A DNA stretch of 64,000 nucleotides, taken from contig NZ_CP085636.1 in assembly GCF_027571385.1 (NCBI RefSeq), forward strand, positions 1,178,001-1,242,000, given 5' to 3'. Shown piece by piece: positions 45,047 to 54,497 of the stretch. The notes beneath the pieces were generated by a model. That model was not told the origin of the DNA. It worked only from the letters and a program-made list of their open reading frames with translations, and searched no databases. How positions within the stretch are numbered: position 1 is the stretch's first letter; each line of letters opens with the position of its first letter. The position numbers and the translations under genes were made by a program. The DNA is from Shewanella sp. MTB7 (GTDB lineage Bacteria > Pseudomonadota > Gammaproteobacteria > Enterobacterales > Shewanellaceae).

Positions 45047-47290
45047 ATGACCATATATTCAAGAGTCCTGACCGTAACATCACTATTAACAGCGTCATTA
45101 GTGAGCACGGTGTTAGTGAGTTTTTCACTGCAAGCCGCTGAGGGTGAGTCCCAAGGCTTACCTTTAAAAAACGAGGCGTTACAAGATAGTTCTTCGCAAG
45201 ATAATGTCATGGAGGTGATTGAGGTTACCTCTAGGCAACGTAAAGAAAATATACAAGAAGTCCCCATGGCAATTACTGTCTTTGGTGAGCAAGATATTGA
45301 AGATTTAGGCATTGAACGCGCAGCCGATTTTATCTCGCTTACGCCAAACATGACCATGGTTGAGGCGCAGAACGCAGGGACTAGCTTTATCACTATCAGG
45401 GGATTAACCCAAGTTAGAAATGGTGAGTCACCTGTTGCGATTTCGGTTGATGGGGTACTGCAGATTAGCCCTAATCAATTTAACCAAGACCTTTACGATA
45501 TTGCGCAGATAGAGATCCTAAAAGGGCCGCAAGGAGCGCTTTATGGGCGTAACGCGATTGGTGGAGCGATCAATATCACCACCAAGGCCCCCACGGATGA
45601 GTTAACGGGATACGCCGAGTTAGATATTGGTAACGGCGGATTAAAAGCCTTGTCTGGTGCGGTAAGTGGGCTAATGACGGACACGATAAATTACCGTATT
45701 ACCGCCTCATATAAAGACTTTGATGGCTTGATTGATAATGTTTATTTGAACAGGAAAGTCGATTTTCAACGTGATAAAAACATAAGAGGTCGCTTTATAT
45801 GGGAGCCCAGTGATGATTTCTCTGCTGATTTACGTATCGCGCGAGGAGAAACAGAAGGTGGCGCAGTTAACTACATTTATCAGCCGCTGCATGGCATTAA
45901 TGATGCGAACGATACCAGCTCAGAGATAGAAGCCAATAATATCGGCGAGAATGATCGCCAAATCACCTCTGCATCGCTAAAGCTAGATTGGAATATCTCA
46001 GATGTAACGTCGGGTTTAATCCTCGCAGCTGATGAACTAACGGAATATTTATCAGGCGATCAGTTTCCCTATAGCCGCAATACCTCAGCCACATCACCTT
46101 TTGGTCCCAATGTATTCGACGGGGTGCAAACTCAATATTTAGATACCAGTTCCCAGAGCGCAGAACTGAGATTTACCTCCGATGATGATAAAGATTTTCG
46201 TTGGATAGCAGGTCTTTATTATCTACAGACCGAGCGTTTTATCTCATCATTTAATGGCTTAGATCTTGGCAAGGGTATTCCACGAGTCGAGAGAACACCA
46301 CCGATTAATGATGACATTAGCCCTGCAACGGTTTTCTTAGCAGATAACAACAATAATCAAGCCTATGCGCTATTTGCTCAGTTTAATTATGATGTAACGG
46401 ACACCCAAGAGTTGAGTGTGTCTGGGCGTTATGATTCAGATACTCGAGAGCAAACCAATCGTGCTCCAGTGAGCTTTGATCCTAACTCAGGCGAAGTGCG
46501 CGAAAAAACCTTCAGCAAGTTTCAGCCTAAGGTGTCCTATGTGTACACCGGGTTACCCAATATAAATCTCTATGCCAATTTTTCTGAAGGCTTTCGAAGC
46601 GGCGGTTTTAACCAAAGTGGTGTGGGCGCACTTGCGGCAACCGCGGGGTTAGAGGGGGTGAGTGATCTCTATAAAGCGGAAGAGTCGAGTAACTTTGAGG
46701 TGGGAATAAAAGGTCTCTACCCAGATATATCAACGCGTTTTAACGCCTCACTTTTCAATACCAGTATCGATAACCAACATTACTTTGTGTTTGTCGGTTC
46801 TCTGGGCGCACAAGTGTTGACCAATATTGATGAGGTTTCATTGATTGGTGGTGAGTTTGATTTCAAAACCTCAGTGCATGACAACATCGATCTGTTTGGT
46901 TCATTTGGCATGACAAAGAGTGAGATTAAAGCCTACAGCTTAAACCCTAGTGATGTGGGTAATAAGGCGCCTTATGTGCCTGAATATACCATCAACTTAG
47001 GCACTCAGATTCACGCAGAGCTATTCAGTGGCTGGCTTTCAACCCTGACACTAGATTGGGAGCAAAGAGGCAAGCAATATTGGGATCCCTCTAATAGCAG
47101 TCCCCGTGATGCCATTAACTTGGTTAATGCAAGATTAGGCTTTAACCGTGATGAAGGTGATTGGAGCGTTAACCTTTGGGCTAAAAACTTAGGTAATGAA
47201 GAGTATTTGGCTGAGTGGGTGCTAGGTGGGTTTGCTCATCCAGCTCAAGAGCGTACATTTGGTATCGAGCTGCGTTGGAACATGGAGTAA
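45047..47290 (+). CDS. TonB-dependent outer-membrane receptor of the hydantoinase cluster
   Basis: 747 residues. A signal peptide (about 1-27), TonB-box-like VMEVIEVTSRQRKE, a plug with TFITIRGLTQ-like SFITIRGLTQVRNGESPVAI and IEILKGPQGALYGRNAIGGA, and a 22-strand-type barrel. The C-terminus FGIELRWNME lacks the usual final Phe. The ATG follows AAGGGGGAGAG. First gene of an operon with the GAF protein and hyuA-hyuB-racemase, implying uptake of the compound they process; the compound is not identified. Confidence 0.92.
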   Translation: MTIYSRVLTVTSLLTASLVSTVLVSFSLQAAEGESQGLPLKNEALQDSSSQDNVMEVIEVTSRQRKENIQEVPMAITVFGEQDIEDLGIERAADFISLTPNMTMVEAQNAGTSFITIRGLTQVRNGESPVAISVDGVLQISPNQFNQDLYDIAQIEILKGPQGALYGRNAIGGAINITTKAPTDELTGYAELDIGNGGLKALSGAVSGLMTDTINYRITASYKDFDGLIDNVYLNRKVDFQRDKNIRGRFIWEPSDDFSADLRIARGETEGGAVNYIYQPLHGINDANDTSSEIEANNIGENDRQITSASLKLDWNISDVTSGLILAADELTEYLSGDQFPYSRNTSATSPFGPNVFDGVQTQYLDTSSQSAELRFTSDDDKDFRWIAGLYYLQTERFISSFNGLDLGKGIPRVERTPPINDDISPATVFLADNNNNQAYALFAQFNYDVTDTQELSVSGRYDSDTREQTNRAPVSFDPNSGEVREKTFSKFQPKVSYVYTGLPNINLYANFSEGFRSGGFNQSGVGALAATAGLEGVSDLYKAEESSNFEVGIKGLYPDISTRFNASLFNTSIDNQHYFVFVGSLGAQVLTNIDEVSLIGGEFDFKTSVHDNIDLFGSFGMTKSEIKAYSLNPSDVGNKAPYVPEYTINLGTQIHAELFSGWLSTLTLDWEQRGKQYWDPSNSSPRDAINLVNARLGFNRDEGDWSVNLWAKNLGNEEYLAEWVLGGFAHPAQERTFGIELRWNME

Positions 47291-47292
47291 AC

Positions 47293-47787
47293 ATGATGGA
47301 TTTTTCACCCTGTGAACTGGTTCACTCTGTTAAAGATAAATCAGCCTGTGACCTGTTTAGCACGCTCTATAGTGAGCTGGCTAAAAACTACTCCATCAGG
47401 TTGTTTACCTTAACCTTGATCGATCATCAAGGTCAGTTAGCCAAACGAATATATAGCTCAGCACCGGCTCAATATCCTATCGGTGGCTATAAGCAGATTG
47501 AAGACAATAGCTGGAGTGCACAGGTGCTTGGAGACGGGGAGCCCTTTATTGGCAATACCGAGAAAGCGCTGGCAGAAGTCTTTTTTGATCATCAGCTTAT
47601 CGCATCAATGGGCTTAGGGGCTGTGATTAACTGGCCAGTCATTGTTGAGGGGAAAGTCATCGGCACGGTGAATGTTCTCTCCAGTGAAAATGCATACCTT
47701 GATTGCGACTTTACCCAGTTTGAGGCGTTGTATAGCTGGTTCGTTATCGCTTTTTTATTGCCAGTTTTAGAGGAGGGCTCTTCATGA
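47293..47787 (+). CDS. GAF-domain protein of the hydantoinase operon
   Basis: About 164 residues. The start is the ATG at 47293 or 47296, just after the receptor stop with GGAG upstream; the longer frame from 47215 overlaps the receptor gene without homology. LFTLTLIDHQGQLAKRIYSS, ALAEVFFDHQLIASMGLGAV and INWPVIVEGKVIGTVNVLS match the small-molecule-binding GAF fold. There is no attached output domain, so it could be a ligand-binding accessory or an enzyme subunit. The stop overlaps the ATG of hyuA. Confidence 0.8.
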   Translation: MMDFSPCELVHSVKDKSACDLFSTLYSELAKNYSIRLFTLTLIDHQGQLAKRIYSSAPAQYPIGGYKQIEDNSWSAQVLGDGEPFIGNTEKALAEVFFDHQLIASMGLGAVINWPVIVEGKVIGTVNVLSSENAYLDCDFTQFEALYSWFVIAFLLPVLEEGSS

Positions 47788-49889
47788 AAGAAGCGGCTAT
47801 GAAAGATAAAGTCTTTGTTACCACTGATGTGGGGGGAACCTTTACGGATCTGGTGTATTTAAGTGAAGATCCTAAAACCGGGAGACAACAGTTAAAAACC
47901 GCCAAGGTCGATACTACTCCGCCTAACTTTGAGCAGGGGGTATTGAATGTTATGGAAAAAGCCAACGTCGATGTTAACCAAATTGACGTGATGGCCCATG
48001 GTACAACCGTTGTGATTAATGCCTTAACAGAAAGAAAAGGCGCAAAAACGGCGCTGATAACAACCCAAGGATTTAGGGATGTATTGGAGATTGGTCGAGG
48101 AAACAGACCTGATTTCTTTAATCTTAATTATCAAAAGCCAGCCGCTTACGTGCCTCGTCACTTGAGATTTGAAGTTAAAGAGCGCATCAACTATCAGGGT
48201 GAGGTGACTCAAGCTTTAGGCTTACTTTCTTTAGCGAGCATCATTAAGGAGTTGGAGGATAATCATGTTGAAGCGGTGGCAATCTGTTTACTAAATGCTT
48301 ATAAAAATCCACAACATGAAATAGCCCTGTCGAATGCGCTCACGGCATTAACGGATAAGTTTGATGTTATCTGTTCCCATCAAATATCCCGTGAGTGGCG
48401 GGAATATGAACGTACAAGCACTACTGTGTTGTCAGCGTACGTGCAACCCATAGCATCACGATATTTAAGCCGGTTACATCACGGACTACTTGAAAAAGAC
48501 TTCGTTGGGCAGCTCTATGTGATGCAGTCAAATTGTGGTGTTGATACCTTAAAATCTGCCCAACAGATCCCGATCACTATGGTGGAATCTGGCCCCGCCA
48601 GCGGTATTTGGGGGGCAGCAGAGCTGGGTAAAATCATCAATGAGCCCAATCTTATCGCCTTAGATATCGGTGGTACGACGGCAAAGTGTGCCTTGATCAA
48701 TAATGGTGAAGTTAAGATCACTTCAGATTATTACATCGAGAGAAGTCATGTTTCAGCTGGGTATCCGATCATGGTGCCAGTGGTTGATTTGGTCGAGATC
48801 GGTAATGGTGGTGGATCGATTGCTTGGGTCGATGATTTTAATAAACTCCATGTAGGCCCCAAAAGTGCAGGGGCTTCCCCTGGACCTGTTGCCTATGGCA
48901 AAGGGGGCAAAGCCGCCACAACCACAGACGCCAACCTTGCTTTGGGTCGTATTAACCCTGAGTTCTTCTGTGGTGGCGAGTTAAAAGCTGACATGGCGAG
49001 TGTGCAAACCTCACTCGAGGAGATCGCTAAACCATTAGGGATCTCCAGCCAAGATGTGGCGCGGGGCATCGTGCGCATTGCCAATAACAATATGGTCAAC
49101 GCCCTTAAGTTGGTATCGGTGAATCGAGGCCATGATCCACGGGATTTCACCATGGTGGCCTTTGGTGGTGGTGGGGCGATGCATGCGGCGGCACTCGCGG
49201 CTGAATTGGGTATTAAAAAGTTGATCATACCTGCAACTGCGGCGGTGTTTTCTGCTTGGGGGATGATGATGTCTGACATACGTCGAGACAGATTATTAAC
49301 CTACTTAAGTGCTTGGAATCACCAAACGTTACCTTTTATCAATGAACAGATGGCGCAGCTGTACCAAGAGTTAGAGAGTGAGTTTATCAGTGAAGAGCTC
49401 ACTTCAGATAAAACCACATTTCAATTTTTTGGCCGGTTTAGGTATGAGAACCAAGAGCACTCCATTGAGGTTCCTCTGCCTCGGATACTTGATGACAGCT
49501 CAATTGATCAAGTAAGAGAGTCTTTCCAGCAGCTTTATCAGCAGGAATACACCTACAACTTAGAAAATGAGATTGAACTTGTCGGCTTACACCTAGTGGG
49601 TAAGGCTGATGTGGGCAAGGTGAAGCTCGCCAAGCAGCAGCAAAGTGGTCGCTTAATTGCTGAAACCATTAAAGGTGAGCGTGAAGTGGATTACGCCGAA
49701 GATGGTGTGCATACCTCTGTCATCTACGACGGTGATCTGTTGGAGCCAATGATGGCTTTTTCAGGCCCTGCGATTATCGAGCAGACAGGTACCACCATTG
49801 TTATTCACCCGAATCAAACCGTGTTTCTCGATGAATACAGCAATGTCATCGTTGAGCTGTTGAAAAATAAGGGAGGCGAGCATGCATAA
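47784..49889 (+). CDS. hyuA: hydantoinase/oxoprolinase-family protein, subunit A
   Basis: 701 residues of the HyuA/N-methylhydantoinase A/acetone-carboxylase beta family. The actin-like ATPase fold shows VTTDVGGTFTDLVYL at the N-terminus, AHGTTVVINALTERKG, and LIALDIGGTTAKCALI at about residue 290. It acts with subunit B to open cyclic amides or carboxylate ketones at the cost of ATP. The ATG at 47784 overlaps the GAF stop and has GAGGAGG upstream; it ends by overlapping hyuB by 8 bp. Substrate class (hydantoin, 5-oxoproline or related) is inferred from the racemase neighbour. Confidence 0.92.
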   Translation: MKEAAMKDKVFVTTDVGGTFTDLVYLSEDPKTGRQQLKTAKVDTTPPNFEQGVLNVMEKANVDVNQIDVMAHGTTVVINALTERKGAKTALITTQGFRDVLEIGRGNRPDFFNLNYQKPAAYVPRHLRFEVKERINYQGEVTQALGLLSLASIIKELEDNHVEAVAICLLNAYKNPQHEIALSNALTALTDKFDVICSHQISREWREYERTSTTVLSAYVQPIASRYLSRLHHGLLEKDFVGQLYVMQSNCGVDTLKSAQQIPITMVESGPASGIWGAAELGKIINEPNLIALDIGGTTAKCALINNGEVKITSDYYIERSHVSAGYPIMVPVVDLVEIGNGGGSIAWVDDFNKLHVGPKSAGASPGPVAYGKGGKAATTTDANLALGRINPEFFCGGELKADMASVQTSLEEIAKPLGISSQDVARGIVRIANNNMVNALKLVSVNRGHDPRDFTMVAFGGGGAMHAAALAAELGIKKLIIPATAAVFSAWGMMMSDIRRDRLLTYLSAWNHQTLPFINEQMAQLYQELESEFISEELTSDKTTFQFFGRFRYENQEHSIEVPLPRILDDSSIDQVRESFQQLYQQEYTYNLENEIELVGLHLVGKADVGKVKLAKQQQSGRLIAETIKGEREVDYAEDGVHTSVIYDGDLLEPMMAFSGPAIIEQTGTTIVIHPNQTVFLDEYSNVIVELLKNKGGEHA

Positions 49890-51558
49890 TAATGACCCCA
49901 TCACACTTGAAATTATTCAAAATTCATTACGCTCCATTAGTGATGAGATGTTTTACACCATAGCTAAAACGGCCATGAGCCCGATTATTTATGAAGTGCT
50001 CGATATGGCAACTGCTATTACTGATCCTAAAGGAGAGTTGGCCAGTGCCGGTGCGGGTATCCCCGCCTTCGTGGGTGCTTTGGATAAATCTGTTAAAGCG
50101 ATCATTGCTAAATTTGAGCTAGAGCAGATTAACGATGGTGACATCTTTATCACCAATGACCCCTATTATGGTGGTGTGACTCACCTTAATGATGTGGTGC
50201 TGATAAAGCCTGTCTTTATGGCGCAGGAGATCATTGCTTGGGCGGTGAATATTGCCCATTGGAATGATGTTTCAGGTAAATCACCTGGGTCGATGTCGGT
50301 GGATGCGACTGAGATTTACCAAGAGGGGATCCGCATTCCGGCGGTGAAGCTGTTCGTGAATGATGAACCAATACAGTCAGTCATTGACATGTTAACGGTT
50401 AACTCTAGGATGCCTGATTTTCTCAAAGGTGATCTTTGGGCACAGATATCAGCACTTAGACTAGGTAGTAAACGCATTATTAGCTTGATTAATAAATACG
50501 GTAAATCGACCTATATTCAAGCCGTTGATAGCTATCTTGAATTAGGACAAGCGATGGCTGAGAAGGCCATCAAGGCGCTACCCGATGGCAAGTATGAGAT
50601 CAATGAAGCCCAAGATGATGGTAGCCACCTATTTGTGTCTATTGAGGTTGCAGATACAAGCTTGATCATTGATTTAACTCAGGCACCAGAACAGAGTGCT
50701 TTGCCGATAAACCTCTCAAAAGATGGCACTATGCTGGCTTGCCAAATGGCATTGATGGGCTTAATCGGTGACAGACAATTGGCCAATGGTGGTTGCTTTA
50801 GGGTACTGGACGTTAAAACCCGAGTGGGTTCAATTTATGATGTTAGCGAGCCTGGGCCTTGTGGGATCTATTTTGAAACCATGATCCGTCTTAATGATCT
50901 TATCTGGCGTTGTTTGGCTGAAAAAATCACCGACAGCTTGCCGAGCGGTAACTTCTCCTCCATTTGTGCCACCATCATGGGCGGCAAGCACCCTGATACA
51001 GGCAAACATTATTCTATTATCGAACCGGAAATCGGTGGTTGGGGGGCGGGAGATGGTTTTGATGGTGCTAATGCCATGTTCTGCGCCATGCATGGCGATA
51101 CCTTTAACTGTCCAGCAGAGATCGCAGAGACTCGTTACGGCGTGACTGTCGGTCAAGTTGCGCTTAACGATGAAGATGCGGGTGCAGGCGAGTACCGTGG
51201 CGGCAAAGGGGTGGTGATTGATTACGTTATTCGCTCCGATAATAGCTTTTTAACCTGCGCTTATACTCGCAATAAGATTGCGCCTTGGGGATTAAATAAA
51301 GGCCAAGATGGCAGTGTTAATCGTGTCGAAGTGATTAGAACTAATGGCACGGTGGAGGAGTATGCCATGGCGTCAGAAGTGACGCTTGACAGTGATGACA
51401 TAGTACGAATCATTACCGCAAATGGTGCTGGTTTTGGCGATCCTAAGCAGCGAAAAACAGCCGCCTTAATGGATGATATTCGTAACGGTTATGTGAGCCT
51501 TGAGTATGCCAAAGAGCATTATGGATTTAGCGCGAGCCGTGGAGGAAGTCATGAATAG
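49882..51558 (+). CDS. hyuB: hydantoinase/oxoprolinase-family protein, subunit B
   Basis: 558 residues of the HyuB family. ITNDPYYGGVTHLNDVVLI, AHWNDVSGKSPGSM, NPIGGWGAGDGFDGANAMF-like EIGGWGAGDGFDGANAMFC and GAGEYRGGKGVVIDYVI are diagnostic. It forms the catalytic complex with HyuA. GAGGCGAGC upstream of the ATG at 49882 lies inside hyuA, so translation is coupled. It overlaps the racemase start by 8 bp (ATGAATAG). Confidence 0.92.
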   Translation: MHNNDPITLEIIQNSLRSISDEMFYTIAKTAMSPIIYEVLDMATAITDPKGELASAGAGIPAFVGALDKSVKAIIAKFELEQINDGDIFITNDPYYGGVTHLNDVVLIKPVFMAQEIIAWAVNIAHWNDVSGKSPGSMSVDATEIYQEGIRIPAVKLFVNDEPIQSVIDMLTVNSRMPDFLKGDLWAQISALRLGSKRIISLINKYGKSTYIQAVDSYLELGQAMAEKAIKALPDGKYEINEAQDDGSHLFVSIEVADTSLIIDLTQAPEQSALPINLSKDGTMLACQMALMGLIGDRQLANGGCFRVLDVKTRVGSIYDVSEPGPCGIYFETMIRLNDLIWRCLAEKITDSLPSGNFSSICATIMGGKHPDTGKHYSIIEPEIGGWGAGDGFDGANAMFCAMHGDTFNCPAEIAETRYGVTVGQVALNDEDAGAGEYRGGKGVVIDYVIRSDNSFLTCAYTRNKIAPWGLNKGQDGSVNRVEVIRTNGTVEEYAMASEVTLDSDDIVRIITANGAGFGDPKQRKTAALMDDIRNGYVSLEYAKEHYGFSASRGGSHE

Positions 51559-52354
51559 TCAGAATAGTAAAATACGTATTCGCTGGGTGAATCCCATCGC
51601 GCAGCCCCATTATGATGAACCTATGGGGATGGCATTGAAGCAGGTTGCTGAAGTGGGAACCGAGGTGGAGGTTATCTCGCTGCAATCTGAAGCCAAGATG
51701 GATAATCTTGAATACCGGTTCTATGAATCTTTGGTGATAGGGGATGTGGTGAAAGTGGCGATGGAGGGGGATAGCCATGGTGTTGATGCCATGGTGATTG
51801 GCTGTTTCTATGATCTAGGCTTGGAAGATTGCCGTGAGATCTGCCAAAACACCATAGTGGTAGCGCCGTGTCAGGCGAGTATGCAAATCGCCGCTAATAT
51901 TGCCAATAAATTTTCAGTGATTGTGGGACAAGTAAAGTGGATTGAACAGATGACAGAGCGGGCACACCGTTATGGCTTTGGTGGTTATTTAGCCTCAATG
52001 CGCTCAATCGATATGAGTGCTAACTCCCTGCAATGTGATACCGAAGTGACCACTAAACGCATTATCGAAGCGGGCAGGTTGGCGATAGAGGAAGATCATG
52101 CCGAGGCGTTGATCTTAGGTTGCACCTGTAATTTTGGTTTGTATGAAAAGGTGCAACAAATACTCGGTGTGCCTGTGATTGATCCACTTATTGCCGCTTT
52201 TAAACAAGCGGAGATGTTGGCATCAATGAAGCGAGACTTTAACTTGGCCCCCAGTAATAAATGGAGTTGCGAGCCTCCTTGTGAGAGTGAAATGCTTAAA
52301 TTTGGTTTACACAACCTATCGGATCCAATCGGTAATCGTTTTTTGATAAGTTAG
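51551..52354 (+). CDS. Asp/Glu/hydantoin racemase family protein
   Basis: 267 residues. The ATG at 51551 directly follows GGAGGAAGTC and overlaps the hyuB stop; an upstream frame lies within hyuB. IRIRWVNPIAQPHYDEPMG opens the fold. The two catalytic Cys are likely those in VIGCFYDLGLED (about residue 80) and ILGCTCNFGLY (about residue 197), in the usual near-symmetric positions. Such enzymes interconvert D- and L-forms of 5-substituted hydantoins or amino acids. Its linkage to hyuAB is the best evidence for a hydantoin-like substrate. Confidence 0.9.
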   Translation: MNSQNSKIRIRWVNPIAQPHYDEPMGMALKQVAEVGTEVEVISLQSEAKMDNLEYRFYESLVIGDVVKVAMEGDSHGVDAMVIGCFYDLGLEDCREICQNTIVVAPCQASMQIAANIANKFSVIVGQVKWIEQMTERAHRYGFGGYLASMRSIDMSANSLQCDTEVTTKRIIEAGRLAIEEDHAEALILGCTCNFGLYEKVQQILGVPVIDPLIAAFKQAEMLASMKRDFNLAPSNKWSCEPPCESEMLKFGLHNLSDPIGNRFLIS

Positions 52355-52384
52355 TTGGTTAACAGCAGGGAAGTGTTAACTATT

Positions 52385-52432
52385 TATCCTTGAGTTGCGC
52401 TTGTGAATTTACTAACTCACGCTCCAAGGATA
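52385..52432 (+). terminator. long hairpin after the hydantoinase operon
   Basis: TATCCTTG (52385-52392) pairs with CAAGGATA (52425-52432), and inner GCG...GTGA pairs with TCACGC, giving an extended imperfect stem 30 bp after the racemase stop. TGATTTTCTTGG follows. Confidence 0.6.
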
Positions 52433-52529
52433 TGATTTTCTTGGGGCCTTTTTAGCTAGAGATGGCCTTTGGGATTGTATCTCTGTTAGCATGGCAGAAC
52501 CAAAATAATGAATAACAATTAGGTATGCA

Positions 52530-52823
52530 TTGGATATTGACGTCTCTAAACAGAAGAAGGCTTTTTTACGTAAGCTCTATCTCGCCCATCATATTGACAG
52601 TGAACAGCACAATTTACTCTCTTTAAATAAATTAACGGGCATGCCCAGACGTACGTTGCAAGATGCCATCGCCGTATTGGGTGATATTGGCATTGAATGC
52701 AAATTTATTCAGGATGGTGAGCGTAACAACTCTGGCTATTATCGAATTGAGACTTGGGGGCCCATCAGTAGTGCTTGGGTCGGTAGCCATTTAAATGCGA
52801 TCACTGAGATCTTAGCTTCTTAA
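52530..52823 (+). CDS. small winged-helix DNA-binding protein (HTH_43-like)
   Basis: 97 residues from a TTG start at 52530 with AGG six bases upstream; no ATG is available in frame. KKAFLRKLYLAHHIDSEQHN and LNKLTGMPRRTLQDAIAVLG form a helix-turn-helix, and IGIECKFIQDGERNNSGYYR a wing. It resembles a small proteobacterial winged-helix family of unknown target. It stands alone between two hairpins. Confidence 0.75.
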   Translation: MDIDVSKQKKAFLRKLYLAHHIDSEQHNLLSLNKLTGMPRRTLQDAIAVLGDIGIECKFIQDGERNNSGYYRIETWGPISSAWVGSHLNAITEILAS

Positions 52824-52830
52824 ACCTGAG

Positions 52831-52856
52831 CGCTTACTGTTGCCAAGCAGTAAGCG
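52831..52856. terminator. hairpin after the winged-helix gene
   Basis: CGCTTACTG (52831-52839) and CAGTAAGCG (52848-52856) are perfect arms. The rest of the 301-bp gap up to 53124 shows no gene; it must carry the channel promoter. Confidence 0.55.
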
Positions 52857-53124
52857 TTAGCTTGGAGTCGTGAAGTTCTCCTTATATTCTCGCCATTTTG
52901 AACTTGTTTCAGATTTCAACCTTGCCTTATTTTTTCTGCTTGACCTTGCTATTTCAACTCGTTTATTAAGATAGACTTAAGTAATATCTGCTAGATTCGC
53001 GCGGCTGTGGTATTGGTTGACAAAATGCTCTCTTTTCTTAACAGGCCTTGAATTTTTACTTCAGCGTCCTTATATTTCCAAGTCGTTTGGATATAAAAAT
53101 CTTTATACATTCTAGGAGAATGAC

Positions 53125-53985
53125 GTGCTGGCAAATGTTTCTGGCCTTCAGAGCAAGCTTAAGCTCATTGATAACAGCAAAGCCTTTCAGGGTTTTGTGA
53201 TTTTTGTGATTATTGTTTCTGCTCTTTCAATAGGTGCCCATACTTATCATCTTCCCTATTGGTTAGAGAAAACGCTGGTAGTGATGGATGTGGCTATTAC
53301 GGTGTTTTTTGCTGCGGAAATTGTGATCCGTTTTCTGGCCAGTGACGGACCGAAGAAATTTTTTAGTAACGGTTGGAATGTCTTCGACACGCTTATCGTT
53401 ATCGGTAGCCTTATTCCGGCAGGTGGTTCGGGGATCTTGATTGCTCGACTGTTACGTATTTTTAGAGTGTTACGTCTGGTGTCTATGATCCCAGAGCTGC
53501 GAATGCTAGTGAATGCCCTGCTTAAAGCGATCCCGCGCATGGGCTATATTGCACTGCTTATGTTTGTGATCTTCTACATTTATGGCGCGATAGGCAGCAT
53601 GTTATTTGCTCATATTAATGACTTCCTCTGGGGCGATGTGTCAGTGGCCATGCTAACCCTGTTTAGGGTGGCGACATTTGAATCATGGACTTCGGTGATG
53701 TATGAAACGATGGCGGTTTATCCGCTTAGCTGGATCTTTTACCTAAGCTTTATCTTCCTGACAGCATTTGTTTTTTTGAATATGATGGTGGGTGCAGTGC
53801 TTGATGTTATGACTCAGGAAACTCAAGCTATGCGCCAAGAAGAGGCGGATGAACTGGCTTTAGCTTCAGTATTGGATGGCAGCAGTGTTGAAGCTGACAA
53901 ACCTGCCAGTGTCGCCGATGTGGCCGAGCTTAAGTCTCAGATAGCTGAATTGAAAGAGATGTTAGTGCAGCAGGGTAAACTCTAG
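53125..53985 (+). CDS. one-domain voltage-gated cation channel (bacterial Nav/ion-transport type)
   Basis: 286 residues with six membrane segments. The S4 voltage sensor carries Arg at about 108, 111, 114 and 117 (IARLLRIFRVLRLV). The pore loop LFRVATFESWTSVM (about 179-192) has FESW where NaChBac-type channels have LESW, keeping the key Glu. S6 is FLTAFVFLNMMVGAVLDVM, and a C-terminal coiled coil (DVAELKSQIAELKEML) would assemble the tetramer. GTG start at 53125 with AGGAGA upstream; an overlapping out-of-frame ATG at 53120 is not used. Probably conducts Na+ or Ca2+ across the inner membrane. Confidence 0.9.
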   Translation: MLANVSGLQSKLKLIDNSKAFQGFVIFVIIVSALSIGAHTYHLPYWLEKTLVVMDVAITVFFAAEIVIRFLASDGPKKFFSNGWNVFDTLIVIGSLIPAGGSGILIARLLRIFRVLRLVSMIPELRMLVNALLKAIPRMGYIALLMFVIFYIYGAIGSMLFAHINDFLWGDVSVAMLTLFRVATFESWTSVMYETMAVYPLSWIFYLSFIFLTAFVFLNMMVGAVLDVMTQETQAMRQEEADELALASVLDGSSVEADKPASVADVAELKSQIAELKEMLVQQGKL

Positions 53986-54085
53986 TATCGAGTTTTGAGC
54001 TATGAGTCACGAGCGACAAGAGACGAGCATCTTTGCTTTGTTTCTAGCTCGCGACTCGACACTTTCTTGGCTGTATCTTTAACTT
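53984..54085. repeat. dispersed CGAGTTACGAG-type repeat, copy 4
   Basis: Begins at the channel stop: TATCGAGTTTTGAGC, GAGTCACGAGCGAC, then CTCGCGACTCGACACTTTC TTGGCTGTATCTTTAACTTG. Same two-arm pattern and position after a stop codon as copies at 5725, 7875 and 8406, although it is the most diverged. Confidence 0.5.
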
Positions 54086-54100
54086 GTTACTTATCCCTGT

Positions 54101-54433
54101 TTAACCTACAAGATAGAAAGCGACAAACCCAATCCAGCTGATGACAAGTAAACCCCAAGGTAACAGTTGAACTTTTGGTTTGTCTTCAACTTCAGTTACC
54201 TCAGTATCTGATGTTGCACTCGCCCGTATTTTGCTTTTGATATCTTGCTTACGAGCCTTGTCTCGGTCACGGGCTTTACTCTTGTTTTGTTTCTTATACT
54301 CGGCGATCCCTTTTTCAATACCTGCGGCAATGAGCTTAGTTTGCTCCTTGTTTTGTCCCGGTTTTTGAGTGGCTTTAGCCACTTTCATCGCTTCATTTTT
54401 GGTTTCGTCGGAGATATTCTTCGCCGTTGCCAT
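54101..54433 (-). CDS. DUF2956-family protein
   Basis: 110 residues. AMKVAKATQKPGQNKEQTKL and IEKGIAEYKKQNK are the conserved N-terminal core. A Lys/Arg-rich charged helix follows, and one C-terminal membrane segment (LLPWGLLVISWIGFVAFYL). This matches DUF2956, a small gammaproteobacterial family of unknown function. It is monocistronic, convergent with the channel gene. Confidence 0.87.
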   Translation of the reverse strand: MATAKNISDETKNEAMKVAKATQKPGQNKEQTKLIAAGIEKGIAEYKKQNKSKARDRDKARKQDIKSKIRASATSDTEVTEVEDKPKVQLLPWGLLVISWIGFVAFYLVG

Positions 54434-54497
54434 TACTTATCCGTTTCTCTTCTGTTAATTGCAGCGACTATAGCATGAGTTAATACTTATCCCGAGT

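Noticed and set aside
52120..52140. Possible selenocysteine or frameshift at the racemase Cys motif
   Set aside because: The frame is continuous and both expected Cys codons are ordinary TGT/TGC.
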